Positions 8,061 through 16,920 are shown, counted from the stretch's first letter. The stretch: 64,000 nucleotides of DNA from Hylemonella gracilis (GCF_004328645.1 NZ_CP031395.1:62001-126000); one strand, 5' to 3'. A program made the numbers and translations. The notes: generated by a model from the letters alone, not told the origin.

Positions 8061-9086
8061 ATGCGCATCCCCACTTCCCCCCTGATTTCCACCCCTCGCC
8101 GCCGCCTGATCGCGAGTGGCCTGGCCGCCACCCTGGTGTCCGCCGGCCTGCTGGCCTCGGCCCCCGCTGCGGCCCAGAATTACCCCAGCAAGCCCATCGA
8201 ATGGGTGGTGCCCTACCCGGCCGGCGGGGGCACCGACGTGCTGGCCCGCACCCTGGCCGAAGCCATGAGCCGCACGCTGGGCCAGCCCATCGTCATCAAC
8301 AACAAGCCGGGCGCGGCCACCAGCATTGGCGCCGCCTACGTCGCCGAAGCCAAGGCGGACGGTTACACCCTGCTGTCGGCCGACACGGCTACGCTGGCGG
8401 CCAATCCCTTCCTCTACCGCAAGCTGCCCTATGACGCCGAGAAAAGCTTCGCGCCCATCGGCCTGACGGTGCGCTTTCCGCTGATCCTGGCCGTCAACCC
8501 TCAAGTGCCCGCTAAGGACCTGAAGGAGTTCACGGCCTGGGCCAAGACCCAGCAGTCCGGACAGAACGGCGCCAACTACGGTTCGCCGGGCGCGGGCAGC
8601 CCGCACCACCTCGCCACCGCGCTGTTCGGCCAGCAGACCCAGCTCACGCTGACGCATGTGCCCTACCGCGGCGCGGCGCCTGCCATCCAGGACGTGGTCG
8701 GTGGCCAGATTCCCTTCATGTTCGTGGACACGGCCGCCGGCAAGGCCTTCCTGGAAACCGGCAAGCTGCGGCCCATCGGCGTGGCCAGCGCGCGCCGCGT
8801 GCGCGGCTTCAACACCATCCCCACGCTGAACGAGCAAGGTCTCAAGGGCTTCGAGGCTTACGCCTGGCAAGGCGTGGTGGTGCCCGCCGGCACGCCCGCT
8901 CCCGTGGTGGCCAAGCTGCACAAGGCCTTGCACGACGCCTTCAACGACGACAACGTCAAGGCCCGCCTGATCGCTCTGGGCCTGGAGGCCATTCCGAGCA
9001 CGCCCGAGGAAATGGCCAAGTACGCCGCGGCCGAACGCGCCAAGTGGGGGCCGGTCATCAAGGCCGCCAACATCACCGTGGAGTGA
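8061..9086 (+). CDS. Bug-family (TctC-like) periplasmic solute receptor
   Basis: A 341-residue receptor of the tripartite tricarboxylate transporter substrate-binding family, greatly expanded in Burkholderiales. The first 38 residues contain RRRLIASGLAATLVSAGLL and an Ala-rich cleavage site; the mature part opens NYPSKPIEWVVPYPAGGGTD, the family hallmark, followed by GQPIVINNKPGAATSIGA. The ATG at 8061 has an AGGAGAC ribosome binding site. Ligands in this family are usually carboxylates or aromatic acids. Its stop overlaps the MarR start, and a ring-cleavage-like VOC protein and fumarylacetoacetase follow, which fits uptake of an aromatic acid; the ligand is not known. Confidence 0.93.
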   Translation: MRIPTSPLISTPRRRLIASGLAATLVSAGLLASAPAAAQNYPSKPIEWVVPYPAGGGTDVLARTLAEAMSRTLGQPIVINNKPGAATSIGAAYVAEAKADGYTLLSADTATLAANPFLYRKLPYDAEKSFAPIGLTVRFPLILAVNPQVPAKDLKEFTAWAKTQQSGQNGANYGSPGAGSPHHLATALFGQQTQLTLTHVPYRGAAPAIQDVVGGQIPFMFVDTAAGKAFLETGKLRPIGVASARRVRGFNTIPTLNEQGLKGFEAYAWQGVVVPAGTPAPVVAKLHKALHDAFNDDNVKARLIALGLEAIPSTPEEMAKYAAAERAKWGPVIKAANITVE

Positions 9087-9601
9087 GTGTGTCCCAGGCG
9101 CCCGCGCCCCTGCCGCTGGAACGGACCTTCACCTACCGGCTGCATCTGCTGCACAAGGTGAGCGATCTGGAGACCCAGCAGCGGTACCCCGGGGCGGTCG
9201 GGCTCTCCCTGAGCGATGGCCGTTGCCTGACCGCCATCGGCCGTTTCGAGTCACTGTCCGTCAAGGATCTGGCGCGCTACGCCAACCTGAACAAAAGCCA
9301 GGCCAGCCGCGCCGCGCAGGCCCTGGTGACGCAAGGGCTGGTCAGCAAGCGCGACAGCCAGGAGGATGGCCGGGGCGTGACGCTGGCGCTGACCGCTGCG
9401 GGCCGCAAGGCCTGCGCGCGCGCCATGCATCTGGTGCACGAGCGCAACGCGGAAATCGTCGGCTGCCTGACGCCCGCCGAGCAGGCCCAGTTGAGCGCGC
9501 TGCTCGACCGGCTGGTCGCGCACAACCAGCAATTGGCGCTCGCCCATGGCTCGGCCGCCCCCGACGGGCCGGACGGTGAAGCCGCGACACAAGCGCTCTG
9601 A
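9083..9601 (+). CDS. MarR family transcriptional regulator
   Basis: About 172 residues with a winged helix-turn-helix: RFESLSVKDLARYANLNKSQASRAAQALVTQGLVSKRDSQEDGRG covers the recognition helix and the wing (DGRG motif). No ATG is available at the right place; I use the GTG at 9083, which overlaps the upstream stop as GTGA. A second GTG at 9089 is nearly as good. It probably represses its own operon through the palindrome at 7980-8001. The likely ligand is an aromatic carboxylate, by analogy with MarR regulators of catabolic operons. Confidence 0.88.
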   Translation: MSVSQAPAPLPLERTFTYRLHLLHKVSDLETQQRYPGAVGLSLSDGRCLTAIGRFESLSVKDLARYANLNKSQASRAAQALVTQGLVSKRDSQEDGRGVTLALTAAGRKACARAMHLVHERNAEIVGCLTPAEQAQLSALLDRLVAHNQQLALAHGSAAPDGPDGEAATQAL

Positions 9602-9664
9602 GCCACCAGCGCCTATCTCACTCACCATCGTCGTCCACTCTTTCCACGCCACGAGGAGTTCCTC

Positions 9665-10207
9665 ATGAAGATATCCAAGATCCACCATGTCGCCTACCGC
9701 TGCAAGGACGCCAAGCAGACCGTGGAGTGGTACCAGAAGTACCTGAACATGGACTTCCAGCTCGCCTTCGCCGAGGACTACGTGCCGTCCACCAAGGCGC
9801 ACGACCCCTACATGCACATCTTCCTCGACGCCGGCGGTGGCAACGTGCTCGCCTTCTTCGAGCTGCCCACCCAGCCCGAGATGGGCCGTGACGAGAACAC
9901 CCCCGCCTGGGTTCAGCACATCGCCTTCAAGGTGGACAGCCTGGACACCCTGGAAGAAGTAAAGGCCCGCCTGCAGGCCGATGGCATCGAGGTTGTGGGC
10001 GTCACCGATCACACCTTGTTCAAGTCCATCTATTTCTTCGATCCCAACGGCCACCGCCTTGAACTCGCCGTGGACACCAGCACGCCCGAATTGAACCGGC
10101 GCGCGGCCGAGGTGAAGTGGGACATGCTCAACGAATGGGCCCAGACCAAACGCGCGCCCAAGCATGCCGCCTGGATGCATTCGCTGGAACTGGCGGATGC
10201 GAAATAA
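9665..10207 (+). CDS. VOC family protein, dioxygenase/lyase-like
   Basis: A 180-residue VOC protein with a complete paired beta-alpha-beta-beta-beta arrangement. The opening KISKIHHVAYRCKDAKQTVE supplies a His metal ligand, AWVQHIAFKVDS a second His, and SIYFFDPNGHRLELAVDT the C-terminal Glu, so all three ligands of a metal site seem to be present. This pattern fits extradiol dioxygenases and glyoxalases alike. It has an AGGAG ribosome binding site and sits between a MarR regulator and fumarylacetoacetase, which points to aromatic or dicarbonyl chemistry. The exact substrate is unknown. Confidence 0.88.
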   Translation: MKISKIHHVAYRCKDAKQTVEWYQKYLNMDFQLAFAEDYVPSTKAHDPYMHIFLDAGGGNVLAFFELPTQPEMGRDENTPAWVQHIAFKVDSLDTLEEVKARLQADGIEVVGVTDHTLFKSIYFFDPNGHRLELAVDTSTPELNRRAAEVKWDMLNEWAQTKRAPKHAAWMHSLELADAK

Positions 10208-10236
10208 GGCGCTGCGCGCAACAAACCCCAACCACC

Positions 10237-11640
10237 ATGACCCGCACACGTCCGCCCCAACTCAATGAAACCCACGACCCTGCGCTGCGCAGCTGGGTCG
10301 TGTCCGCCAACCCGAGCCCCGCTGTTGAAGCCACCGACACGGCGCCGGCCCAGGCCGCCACGGTCAGCGACTTTCCCCTCCAGAACCTGCCCTACGCCAT
10401 CTTCCGTCGCAGCCACACGGATGCGCGGTTCCGCGCTGGCGTCGCCATTGGCGACCAGGTGCTCGATCTGGCAGCCCACGCGGTGCACCAGGCACTGAAG
10501 CTGGACGCGGGCACTGCGGCCGCGCTCATGCTCAGCCGTGAGGATGCGGCCCTCAACGCGCTGATGGCGCTCGGTCCCGCCGCCTGGTCCGCCCTGCGCC
10601 TGGCCCTCTCTCGCGGGCTGCGCGCCGAGGCACCGCACGCGGTGCAGGCCGTGCTGCAGGCCCACCTGACGCCCCAGGCCGAAGTGGAATACGCCTTGCC
10701 CGCCCACATCGGCGACTACACGGACTTCTACACCTCCATCCACCACGCCACCAACGTCGGCCGACTCTTCCGCCCGGACAACCCGCTGCTACCCAACTAC
10801 AAGTGGGTGCCCATCGGCTACCACGGACGCAGCAGCAGCATCGGCGTGTCAGGCCAGCAGTTCCGCCGTCCCAGGGGCCAGTTGATGGCGCCCGGCGCCG
10901 ACCCCGCCACGGCCAGCCCCACGCTCGCGCCCACGCAGCGGCTGGACATCGAGCTGGAACTCGGCATCTTCATCGGCCAGGGCAATGCGCTCGGTGAACC
11001 GGTACCCCTGGTCGACGCCGAGGACCACGTGTTCGGCCTGTGTCTGCTCAATGACTGGTCAGCTCGGGACATGCAGGCCTGGGAATACCAGCCGCTCGGC
11101 CCCTTCCTCGCCAAGAACTTCGCCACCACGATCTCGCCCTGGATCGTCACGCTGGAAGCTCTGGCCCCCTACCGCACGGCCTTCACGCGCCCGGCGAGCG
11201 ACCCACAGCCCCTGCCCTACCTGGACAGCGCCGCCAACCGCGAAGCTGGCGCCTTCGACATCCAGTTGGAAGTGCTGATCCAGACCGGCCGCATGCGCCA
11301 GGCCGGCCAGCCGGCCCACCGTATCGTGCGCACCAGCTACCGCCACGCCTACTGGACCTTGGCGCAACTGGTCACCCACCACACGGTGGGGGGCTGCAAT
11401 CTGCAGCCTGGCGACCTGTTCGGCAGTGGCACCCTGTCCGGCCCCACGCCCGAGGAAGCCGGCGCGCTGCTGGAGCTGACCCGGGGCGGCAAGCAGCCGC
11501 TGAGCCTGCCCGATGGCGAACAGCGCACCTTCCTCCATGACGGAGACAGCGTGACGCTGCATGGTTATTGTGAGAAAGCGGGCGCGGCGCGCATCGGCTT
11601 CGGGGATTGCACGGGCACGGTGCTGCCCGCGAAGGCCTGA
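10237..11640 (+). CDS. fahA: Fumarylacetoacetase
   Basis: A 467-residue enzyme that hydrolyses 4-fumarylacetoacetate to fumarate and acetoacetate, the last step of homogentisate (tyrosine/phenylalanine) breakdown. It has the N-terminal SH3-like region (about residues 45-160) and a FAH catalytic domain: DYTDFYTSIHHATNVG bears the catalytic His, ELELGIFIGQGN and DHVFGLCLLNDWSARD supply acidic metal ligands, and EYQPLGPFLAKNF follows. The start is the ATG at 10237, 29 bp after the VOC gene; the longer upstream reading overlaps that gene. No hmgA or maiA lies nearby, so the other homogentisate enzymes must be elsewhere or the operon serves another substrate. Confidence 0.94.
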   Translation: MTRTRPPQLNETHDPALRSWVVSANPSPAVEATDTAPAQAATVSDFPLQNLPYAIFRRSHTDARFRAGVAIGDQVLDLAAHAVHQALKLDAGTAAALMLSREDAALNALMALGPAAWSALRLALSRGLRAEAPHAVQAVLQAHLTPQAEVEYALPAHIGDYTDFYTSIHHATNVGRLFRPDNPLLPNYKWVPIGYHGRSSSIGVSGQQFRRPRGQLMAPGADPATASPTLAPTQRLDIELELGIFIGQGNALGEPVPLVDAEDHVFGLCLLNDWSARDMQAWEYQPLGPFLAKNFATTISPWIVTLEALAPYRTAFTRPASDPQPLPYLDSAANREAGAFDIQLEVLIQTGRMRQAGQPAHRIVRTSYRHAYWTLAQLVTHHTVGGCNLQPGDLFGSGTLSGPTPEEAGALLELTRGGKQPLSLPDGEQRTFLHDGDSVTLHGYCEKAGAARIGFGDCTGTVLPAKA

Positions 11641-11689
11641 GCACAGGCACCGTGGCCAAACCGGCCCCAGCCTGGTGAGCGCCCCCCGC

Positions 11690-12769
11690 TCAGGCGAACA
11701 AGGCCTGCACGTCGATGCTCGAGCGTCGCCCCACCTGGGCGGCGTTGTCACGCAGCCAGTCCCGCGCGTGCTCGCGCCCCTGCGCATGCAGGTATTGCAG
11801 AAAAGGGGCGTAAGGCAGCATCTTGCTTTCGCTGCGCGCCAGGCTTTCGAGTTCGCTGCCACCAATCATGTGGAAACGCATGGCGCGCAGGCGACGTTCC
11901 AGCTTGGTGTTGAACAACGAGTAGGACGGCAGCGAGGCGAACATGCGCATCTCGCGCATGAAATGGGTGTTGAAGCCCAGTTCGGCAATGCGCGTCTCGA
12001 TCTCCGCCGCGCTCTGGGGCATGCGGCTGCGGCGCAGGGGGTTGAGCAGCACCAGCAGCACGTCGCTGCTGCGGCAGGCTTGGAACAGTGGGTAGACCGC
12101 CGGATTCGCGCTGTAGCCGCCGTCCCAGTAGGGTTCACCTTCAATCACCACCGTGCGGTGGATGCGTGGCAGGCAAGCCGAAGCCAGCAGCACATCCACG
12201 TTCAGTTCGTGTTCGCGGAAGACGCGCAGCCGCGCGGTGTTGACCTGGGTCGCGCCGATGAAGAGCTTGAAGGGCGATTGCCGGCGCAGCGCCTCGAAGT
12301 CGATCTGCGCAACCAGCAGGTCGCGCAGGGGGTTGAGGTCGAAGGGGTTGATCTGAGCCGGTGAAAACTGGCTGGCCCAGCTGGCCAGCAGACGCCCGGC
12401 CGAGCCCAGGCTGACAGCGCCCTGCCCAGGGCTGACCAGGCCAAAACCCAGCGGGTCCACCGTGTGGGCCGGCATTTTCTGGCCCAGTGCAGTCCAGAAG
12501 TCAGTCAGCGCCCGGCGCGCGCCCGCGCGGCCCCCGATGCCCTCGGCCTCGCCCTTGAGCCAGCCATCGGCCAGCACCACGGCGTTCACCGCGCCCGCGC
12601 TGCTGCCGGACAGTCCCTCGAACTCCAGACCCGACCTGGGTGCATCTGCCGCGGTGTCGGGCCATGGAGACGCCCCTTCCGCCAGCAACGCATCAAGCAC
12701 ACCCCAGGTGTAGGCGCCGTGGGCGCCACCGCCTTGCAGGGCCAGATTCAGGGGGACGGCATGGGTCAT
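11690..12769 (-). CDS. Patatin-like phospholipase
   Basis: A 359-residue patatin-family serine lipase/acyl hydrolase. The oxyanion loop is LQGGGAHGAYTWG (residues 11-23), the nucleophile elbow is GLSGSSAGAVNA with Ser57, and the catalytic dyad Asp216 lies in YWDGGYSANP. No signal peptide is visible, so it is probably cytoplasmic or injected. The C-terminal region ends with RRSSIDVQALFA. It is transcribed towards fahA, convergently, and has no clear functional link to its neighbours. Such proteins act on membrane phospholipids; some are effectors, some housekeeping. Confidence 0.92.
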   Translation of the reverse strand: MTHAVPLNLALQGGGAHGAYTWGVLDALLAEGASPWPDTAADAPRSGLEFEGLSGSSAGAVNAVVLADGWLKGEAEGIGGRAGARRALTDFWTALGQKMPAHTVDPLGFGLVSPGQGAVSLGSAGRLLASWASQFSPAQINPFDLNPLRDLLVAQIDFEALRRQSPFKLFIGATQVNTARLRVFREHELNVDVLLASACLPRIHRTVVIEGEPYWDGGYSANPAVYPLFQACRSSDVLLVLLNPLRRSRMPQSAAEIETRIAELGFNTHFMREMRMFASLPSYSLFNTKLERRLRAMRFHMIGGSELESLARSESKMLPYAPFLQYLHAQGREHARDWLRDNAAQVGRRSSIDVQALFA

Positions 12770-12826
12770 GCGGCGCAGTATGGCCCATCCGCCCCCGAGC
12801 GCAGGGTTTTGTCATACCCGCTTACG

Positions 12827-12854
12827 CCTCGGGACGCTCGCGAGCGTCCCGAGG
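12827..12854. repeat. 28-bp perfect palindrome
   Basis: The half-site CCTCGGGACGCTCG is followed directly by its exact reverse complement, giving a hairpin with no loop or a cruciform. It lies between the divergent patatin gene and the MarR promoter. There is no following T run, so a Rho-independent terminator is doubtful; it may be a transcript insulator or mobile palindromic repeat. Confidence 0.75.
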
Positions 12855-12871
12855 CCGGTCATGGGACCCTT

Positions 12872-12911
12872 CTTGCAAAAAGGCATGCAACACATATAAT
12901 AAGCATTGCTT
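12872..12911 (+). promoter_or_regulatory. Promoter and operator of the emr operon
   Basis: A -35-like TTGCAA at 12872-12877 is followed after 16 bp by a perfect -10 TATAAT at 12894-12899. Overlapping the -10 end and predicted start of transcription is the dyad TAAGCA-T-TGCTTA (12899-12911). This placement is ideal for repression by the MarR protein encoded 28 bp further on. Confidence 0.7.
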
Positions 12912-12938
12912 ACTAATAATCCCCCTGGATACACGCTC

Positions 12939-13367
12939 ATGGCCCGTTCGCAGGACACCCTCGGTTTTTTGCTGGCAGACGTCATGCGTCAGATGCGTCG
13001 CATCTACGCGCAGCGCCTGCAAGGCACGTCCATGACCCTGGCCCAGGCCAAGGTGCTGCTCAACGTGGAGCGCCATCCCGGCGTCCGCCAGGTGGATCTG
13101 GCCGAGCTACTGGACATCCAGCCCATCACGCTGGCCCGTCTGATTGATCAGCTCAGCCAGTCCGGCCTGGTGGAGCGCCGCGCCGACCCCCAGGACCGGC
13201 GCGCCTACCAGTTGCATCTGCTGCCCGGGGCCACGCCCATCTTGAACACCATCGCGGAAACGGCCGCTGGTGTGCATGCCGAGGCGCTGCAAGGCGTGCC
13301 GGCCGCGCAAGCCGCGACCCTGATGACCGTGCTACGCACCGTGCGCGACAACCTCGGCCAGCGCTGA
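12939..13367 (+). CDS. MarR family regulator, EmrR-like
   Basis: A 142-residue MarR regulator: VRQVDLAELLDIQPITLARLIDQL is the helix-turn-helix and RRADPQDRRAYQ the wing with its DxR motif. I chose the ATG at 12939 because the alternative TTG at 12906 coincides with the predicted transcription start and operator. It is followed by an EmrA/EmrB-type efflux pair, so by analogy with EmrR it would repress the operon until a hydrophobic drug or phenolic ligand binds. Confidence 0.93.
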   Translation: MARSQDTLGFLLADVMRQMRRIYAQRLQGTSMTLAQAKVLLNVERHPGVRQVDLAELLDIQPITLARLIDQLSQSGLVERRADPQDRRAYQLHLLPGATPILNTIAETAAGVHAEALQGVPAAQAATLMTVLRTVRDNLGQR

Positions 13368-13442
13368 CGCCGTCCACCAGTTCCATCCGTCGCCCCCCTT
13401 TCTTTCCTTGCCCACAGTTTTCTTTCCTCAAGGTTCACAGCA

Positions 13443-14534
13443 ATGAGTACCGCCACCCCCCTTCCCCCCACTCCCAATGGCGCCCGCCGCCGTCAGCGCC
13501 GCTTGCTGCTGATCGCCGTGCCCACCCTGGCCCTGCTGCTCATCGGCGGCCTTTATCTGCACGGCGGCCGCATGGTGGCAACCGACAATGCCTACGTCAA
13601 GGCCGACAAGGTGCCCGTGAGCGCCGAAGTGCAAGGCACCGTGCGGCAGGTGCTGGTTCAGGAAAACGAAACCGTCACCGCCGGACAGCCTCTGTTCCGC
13701 GTCGATGACGCGCCCTACCAGGTGGCCGTAGCGGGCGCCGAAGCCAGATTGGCCCAGGTGCGCAACGAGCTGGCGGCCACGCGCGCCGCCTTCCGCGAAA
13801 AGCAGGCCGAGATCGCGCTGGCGCGTTCGCGCCACCAGTCCGCCTTGCGTGAACAGAAGCGCCAGGCTGACCTGGTCGCCAGCAACTTCGTCTCCGCCGT
13901 CCAGTACGACAACGCCCGCGACGCCGCCACCATCGCCCTACAGCAGGTCCAGACGCTGGAGGAAGACCTCAAACGCATCGGTGAAACACTGGGCGGTGGC
14001 GAGAACGCGTTGACAGCCCCGATCGACAAACACCCGAACTTCCTGGCCGCCCAGGCCGCGCTGGCCCAGGCCCGCCTGGATCTGGCCCGCGTGGAAGTGC
14101 GAGCCTCGCTGCCGGGCACGGTGAACAAGCCGCCCAAGCCCGGCCAGTTCGTGAGCCCGGGCGCGAGCGCGATGGCGCTGGTGGTCAACGGCGAGCCCTG
14201 GATTGAGGCCAACTTCCCGGAAACCGACCTGACGCATGTGCAAGCCGGCCAGCCGGTGGTCATCCGCGTGGACACCTACCCCGATGCGGTGTGGCTGGGC
14301 AAGGTCGACAGCCTGAGCCCGGCCACGGGTGCCGAGTTCTCGGTGATCCCCGCGCAGAACGCGACCGGCAACTGGGTGAAGATCGCACAACGCGTGCCGG
14401 TGCGCATCCGCCTGGAGTCGCTGCGTGCCCACGCCTCCACAAACGCAGCCGCGCCCGAGTTGCGCGCCGGCCTGTCCGCGCACGTCGAGATCGACACCGG
14501 TTACCGCCGCCATTTCCTGGGGCTGACGCTCTGA
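13443..14534 (+). CDS. emrA: EmrA/HlyD-type membrane fusion protein
   Basis: A 363-residue periplasmic adaptor. Residues about 18-36 form a single N-terminal membrane anchor (LLLIAVPTLALLLIGGLYL). The lipoyl half-motif VQGTVRQVLVQENETVTAGQPLFRVD follows, then a long coiled-coil hairpin (roughly residues 95-200, Ala/Gln/Arg-rich) and the second lipoyl half (VRASLPGTVNKPPKPGQFV). It links the inner-membrane pump EmrB to an outer-membrane channel, for which no gene is seen here. It lies 75 bp after the MarR gene and 47 bp before emrB. Confidence 0.93.
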   Translation: MSTATPLPPTPNGARRRQRRLLLIAVPTLALLLIGGLYLHGGRMVATDNAYVKADKVPVSAEVQGTVRQVLVQENETVTAGQPLFRVDDAPYQVAVAGAEARLAQVRNELAATRAAFREKQAEIALARSRHQSALREQKRQADLVASNFVSAVQYDNARDAATIALQQVQTLEEDLKRIGETLGGGENALTAPIDKHPNFLAAQAALAQARLDLARVEVRASLPGTVNKPPKPGQFVSPGASAMALVVNGEPWIEANFPETDLTHVQAGQPVVIRVDTYPDAVWLGKVDSLSPATGAEFSVIPAQNATGNWVKIAQRVPVRIRLESLRAHASTNAAAPELRAGLSAHVEIDTGYRRHFLGLTL

Positions 14535-14581
14535 GTCCCGTCGCAAGCATTCCAGAACTTTCCTGATCAGGTGACGAGGCC

Positions 14582-16144
14582 ATGAGCAGCAACACCGCCG
14601 CGCTGGACAACGGCGCCGCTACACCCGTCGCCCAGCACCGGGGCCTCATCACCATGTCGGTGATGCTGGCCACCATCATGCAGGCGCTGGACACCACCAT
14701 CGCCAACGTCGCGCTGCCTCACATGCAGGGTGCCATGGGCGCCACCCAGGATCAGATTTCCTGGGTGCTGACGTCTTACATCGTCGCGGCGGCCATCTTC
14801 ATGCCGCTGACCGGCATCCTGTCCGCGCGGCTCGGCCGCAAGCGTGTCTTCCTCTGGTCGGTCGCGGGTTTCACCATCGCCTCCATGCTGTGCGGCGCGG
14901 CGCAGAACCTCACGCAGATCGTGCTGTTCCGCATGCTGCAAGGTGTCTTCGGCGCCGCCCTGGTGCCGCTGTCGCAGACCGTGCTGCTCGACACCTACCC
15001 GCGCGAGAAGCACGGCTCGGCCATGGCCATGTGGGGCGTGGGCGTGATGGTCGGCCCCATCCTCGGCCCTGCCCTGGGCGGCTGGCTGACCGAGTACTAC
15101 AGCTGGCGCTGGGTGTTCTACATCAACCTGCCCTTCGGCATCCTGGCCTGGCTGGGCATTGCGGGCTACGTGCGCGAGACGCCACTGGACCGGCGCCGCT
15201 TCGACCTGCTGGGCTTCCTGCTGCTGGGCATCGGCATCGGTGCCCTGCAGATGATGCTGGACCGCGGGGAATCGCAGGACTGGTTCGCCAGCCCCGAAAT
15301 CGTGGTGGAGACCCTGCTGATGGGGTTTGCCTTCTACCTCTTCATCACGCACATGCTCACGCACGAGCACCCTTTCCTGGAGCCAGGCATGTTCCGGGAC
15401 CGCAACTTCAGCGTCGGCCTGATCTTCATCTTCATCGTCGGCATCATCCTGCTGGCGACCATGGCGCTGCTGCCGCCTTTCCTGTCCAATCTCATGGGCT
15501 ACCCCGTCATCGACGTGGGCTTGGTGCTGGCACCACGCGGCCTGGGCACCATGGCGGCCATGGTCATCGTTGGCAAGTTGTCGGGCAAGGTGGACCCACG
15601 CAAACTCATCGTGCTGGGCCTGTCGCTCACCACCTTCTCGCTGTGGCAAATGACGCAGTTCAACACCGACATCGGCAATCGCCACCTGATCGTCTCGGGC
15701 GTCATTCAGGGCTTTGGCCTGGGCTTCATCTTCGTGCCCCTGTCGACCGTGACCTTCGCCACCATCGCACCGCGCTGGCGCAGTGACGCCACCTCGCTTT
15801 TCAGCCTGATGCGCAACATCGGCAGCAGCATCGGCATCTCGGTAGTCACCACCTACCTGGCCCAGCGCGCCCAAGCCAACCACGCAGCCTTCGCGGGTTA
15901 CATCAACCCCTGGAGCCTGCCGCTGCAGCAGGCCGCGCAGAGCGGGGGCATCAACCTGTCCAGCGCGTCGGGCCTGTCCACCCTCAACAGCCTGGTCACC
16001 CGAGAAGCGGCCGTGCTGGCCTACCTGCAGGATTTCCGCCTGATGATGTGGGTGACCGTCGCGGCCCTGCCCCTGGTGCTGCTGCTCAGCCGCCCCGCAC
16101 CCGCGCCCAAGGGCGATGCGGCGCACGCGGCGGTGATGGAATAG
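14582..16144 (+). CDS. emrB: DHA2 family multidrug exporter EmrB
   Basis: A 520-residue, 14-helix major facilitator pump of the DHA2 family. Motif C-like text, LGPALGGWLTEYYSWRWVFY, and the opening ALDTTIANVALPHMQGAMG, with the TIANVALP signature, identify it securely. It would use the proton gradient to expel hydrophobic compounds through EmrA. GAGG precedes the ATG. It ends the emr operon; a GC-rich stem-loop follows the stop. Confidence 0.95.
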   Translation: MSSNTAALDNGAATPVAQHRGLITMSVMLATIMQALDTTIANVALPHMQGAMGATQDQISWVLTSYIVAAAIFMPLTGILSARLGRKRVFLWSVAGFTIASMLCGAAQNLTQIVLFRMLQGVFGAALVPLSQTVLLDTYPREKHGSAMAMWGVGVMVGPILGPALGGWLTEYYSWRWVFYINLPFGILAWLGIAGYVRETPLDRRRFDLLGFLLLGIGIGALQMMLDRGESQDWFASPEIVVETLLMGFAFYLFITHMLTHEHPFLEPGMFRDRNFSVGLIFIFIVGIILLATMALLPPFLSNLMGYPVIDVGLVLAPRGLGTMAAMVIVGKLSGKVDPRKLIVLGLSLTTFSLWQMTQFNTDIGNRHLIVSGVIQGFGLGFIFVPLSTVTFATIAPRWRSDATSLFSLMRNIGSSIGISVVTTYLAQRAQANHAAFAGYINPWSLPLQQAAQSGGINLSSASGLSTLNSLVTREAAVLAYLQDFRLMMWVTVAALPLVLLLSRPAPAPKGDAAHAAVME

Positions 16145-16148
16145 GCAC

Positions 16149-16168
16149 GGCGGGCACAACCGCCCGCC
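16149..16168. terminator. Stem-loop between emrB and gntR
   Basis: GGCGGGC-ACAACC-GCCCGCC forms a 7-bp stem between the convergent emrB and GntR genes. There is no T run, so it may be a weak bidirectional terminator or a 3'-end stabiliser. Confidence 0.4.
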
Positions 16169-16184
16169 TCGCCAACCCGGTGAG

Positions 16185-16919
16185 TCAGGCCGCCGATTCC
16201 GGTGCGTGGCGAGCCATGTGCACCTGATGCAGCGTGATCTTGCGCACCTCGGCCTGGCTGGTCTCGATGTGGGCGCGCAGCAGCAGCACGGCCTGGTCAC
16301 CCCGCTTGCGCTGGATGGCGCCCAGGATCTTGGCGTGCTCCTCGTAGGTCGCGTCGATGCGCGCGGGCTTGGTGAAATCCAGCCGGCGGATGATGCGGAT
16401 GCGCTCGGTCACGTCCCGATGCACGCGTGCCATCTCCGCATTGCCGGCCGCGGCCACCAGGCTTGCGTGGAATTCTTCGTCCCACTGCGCGACCTGGCGG
16501 ATGTCGCCGCTGCGCTGGTCGGTCGGCACCAGCCAGACGGCATTCAGCACCTCCAAACTGGCCTTGTCCACCTTCGGGTCGTCGCCGCACAGGCGCTGCA
16601 CGGCCGCTGTCTCGATGACCATGCGCAGGTCATAGAGCTGCTCGAACTTCACGAAGTCGAAGGGCAACACACGCCAGCCATTGCGGAACAGCACCTCGAC
16701 CAAGCCTTCCTGCTGCAGGCGCAGCAAGGCCTCGCGCACGGGCGTGCGCGAGACACCGAGGCGTTCACTGATTTCGTTTTCGGTGAAGCGGTCGCCCGGC
16801 ACCAGCCTGAAATCGGCCACGTCGCGCTTGAGTTGCTCATAAACCCGTTCGGAACGCGAGGGCGGCTGGGGCGTGGCGCGACGCGCGGGGCGACGGGTGA
16901 CGGAGGTGGGCATGGGCAT
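16185..16919 (-). CDS. GntR family regulator with FCD domain
   Basis: A 244-residue FadR-subfamily regulator. The winged helix is at about residues 25-90 (ISERLGVSRTPVREALLRLQ, the textbook GntR recognition helix) and an FCD ligand domain follows. In the FCD part, FHASLVAAAGNAEM contains one of the metal-coordinating His residues of that fold. It is the last gene of the amidohydrolase operon, 16 bp after the cysteine hydrolase, separated by a stem-loop at 16921-16941. It probably controls this operon, and possibly atzF, whose upstream TTGTATACAA is a typical FadR-type half-site dyad. The ligand is likely an intermediate of the pathway. Confidence 0.9.
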   Translation of the reverse strand: MPMPTSVTRRPARRATPQPPSRSERVYEQLKRDVADFRLVPGDRFTENEISERLGVSRTPVREALLRLQQEGLVEVLFRNGWRVLPFDFVKFEQLYDLRMVIETAAVQRLCGDDPKVDKASLEVLNAVWLVPTDQRSGDIRQVAQWDEEFHASLVAAAGNAEMARVHRDVTERIRIIRRLDFTKPARIDATYEEHAKILGAIQRKRGDQAVLLLRAHIETSQAEVRKITLHQVHMARHAPESAA

Positions 16920-16920
16920 G

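Noticed and set aside
11678..11692. Terminator GAGCG-CCCCC-CGCTC after fahA
   Set aside because: Only five base pairs, overlapping the patatin stop and with no T run; too weak to list.
14567..16300. 577-aa minus-strand open frame opposite emrB
   Set aside because: A shadow of emrB with biased His/Gln/Asp composition and no domain; emrB itself is certain.
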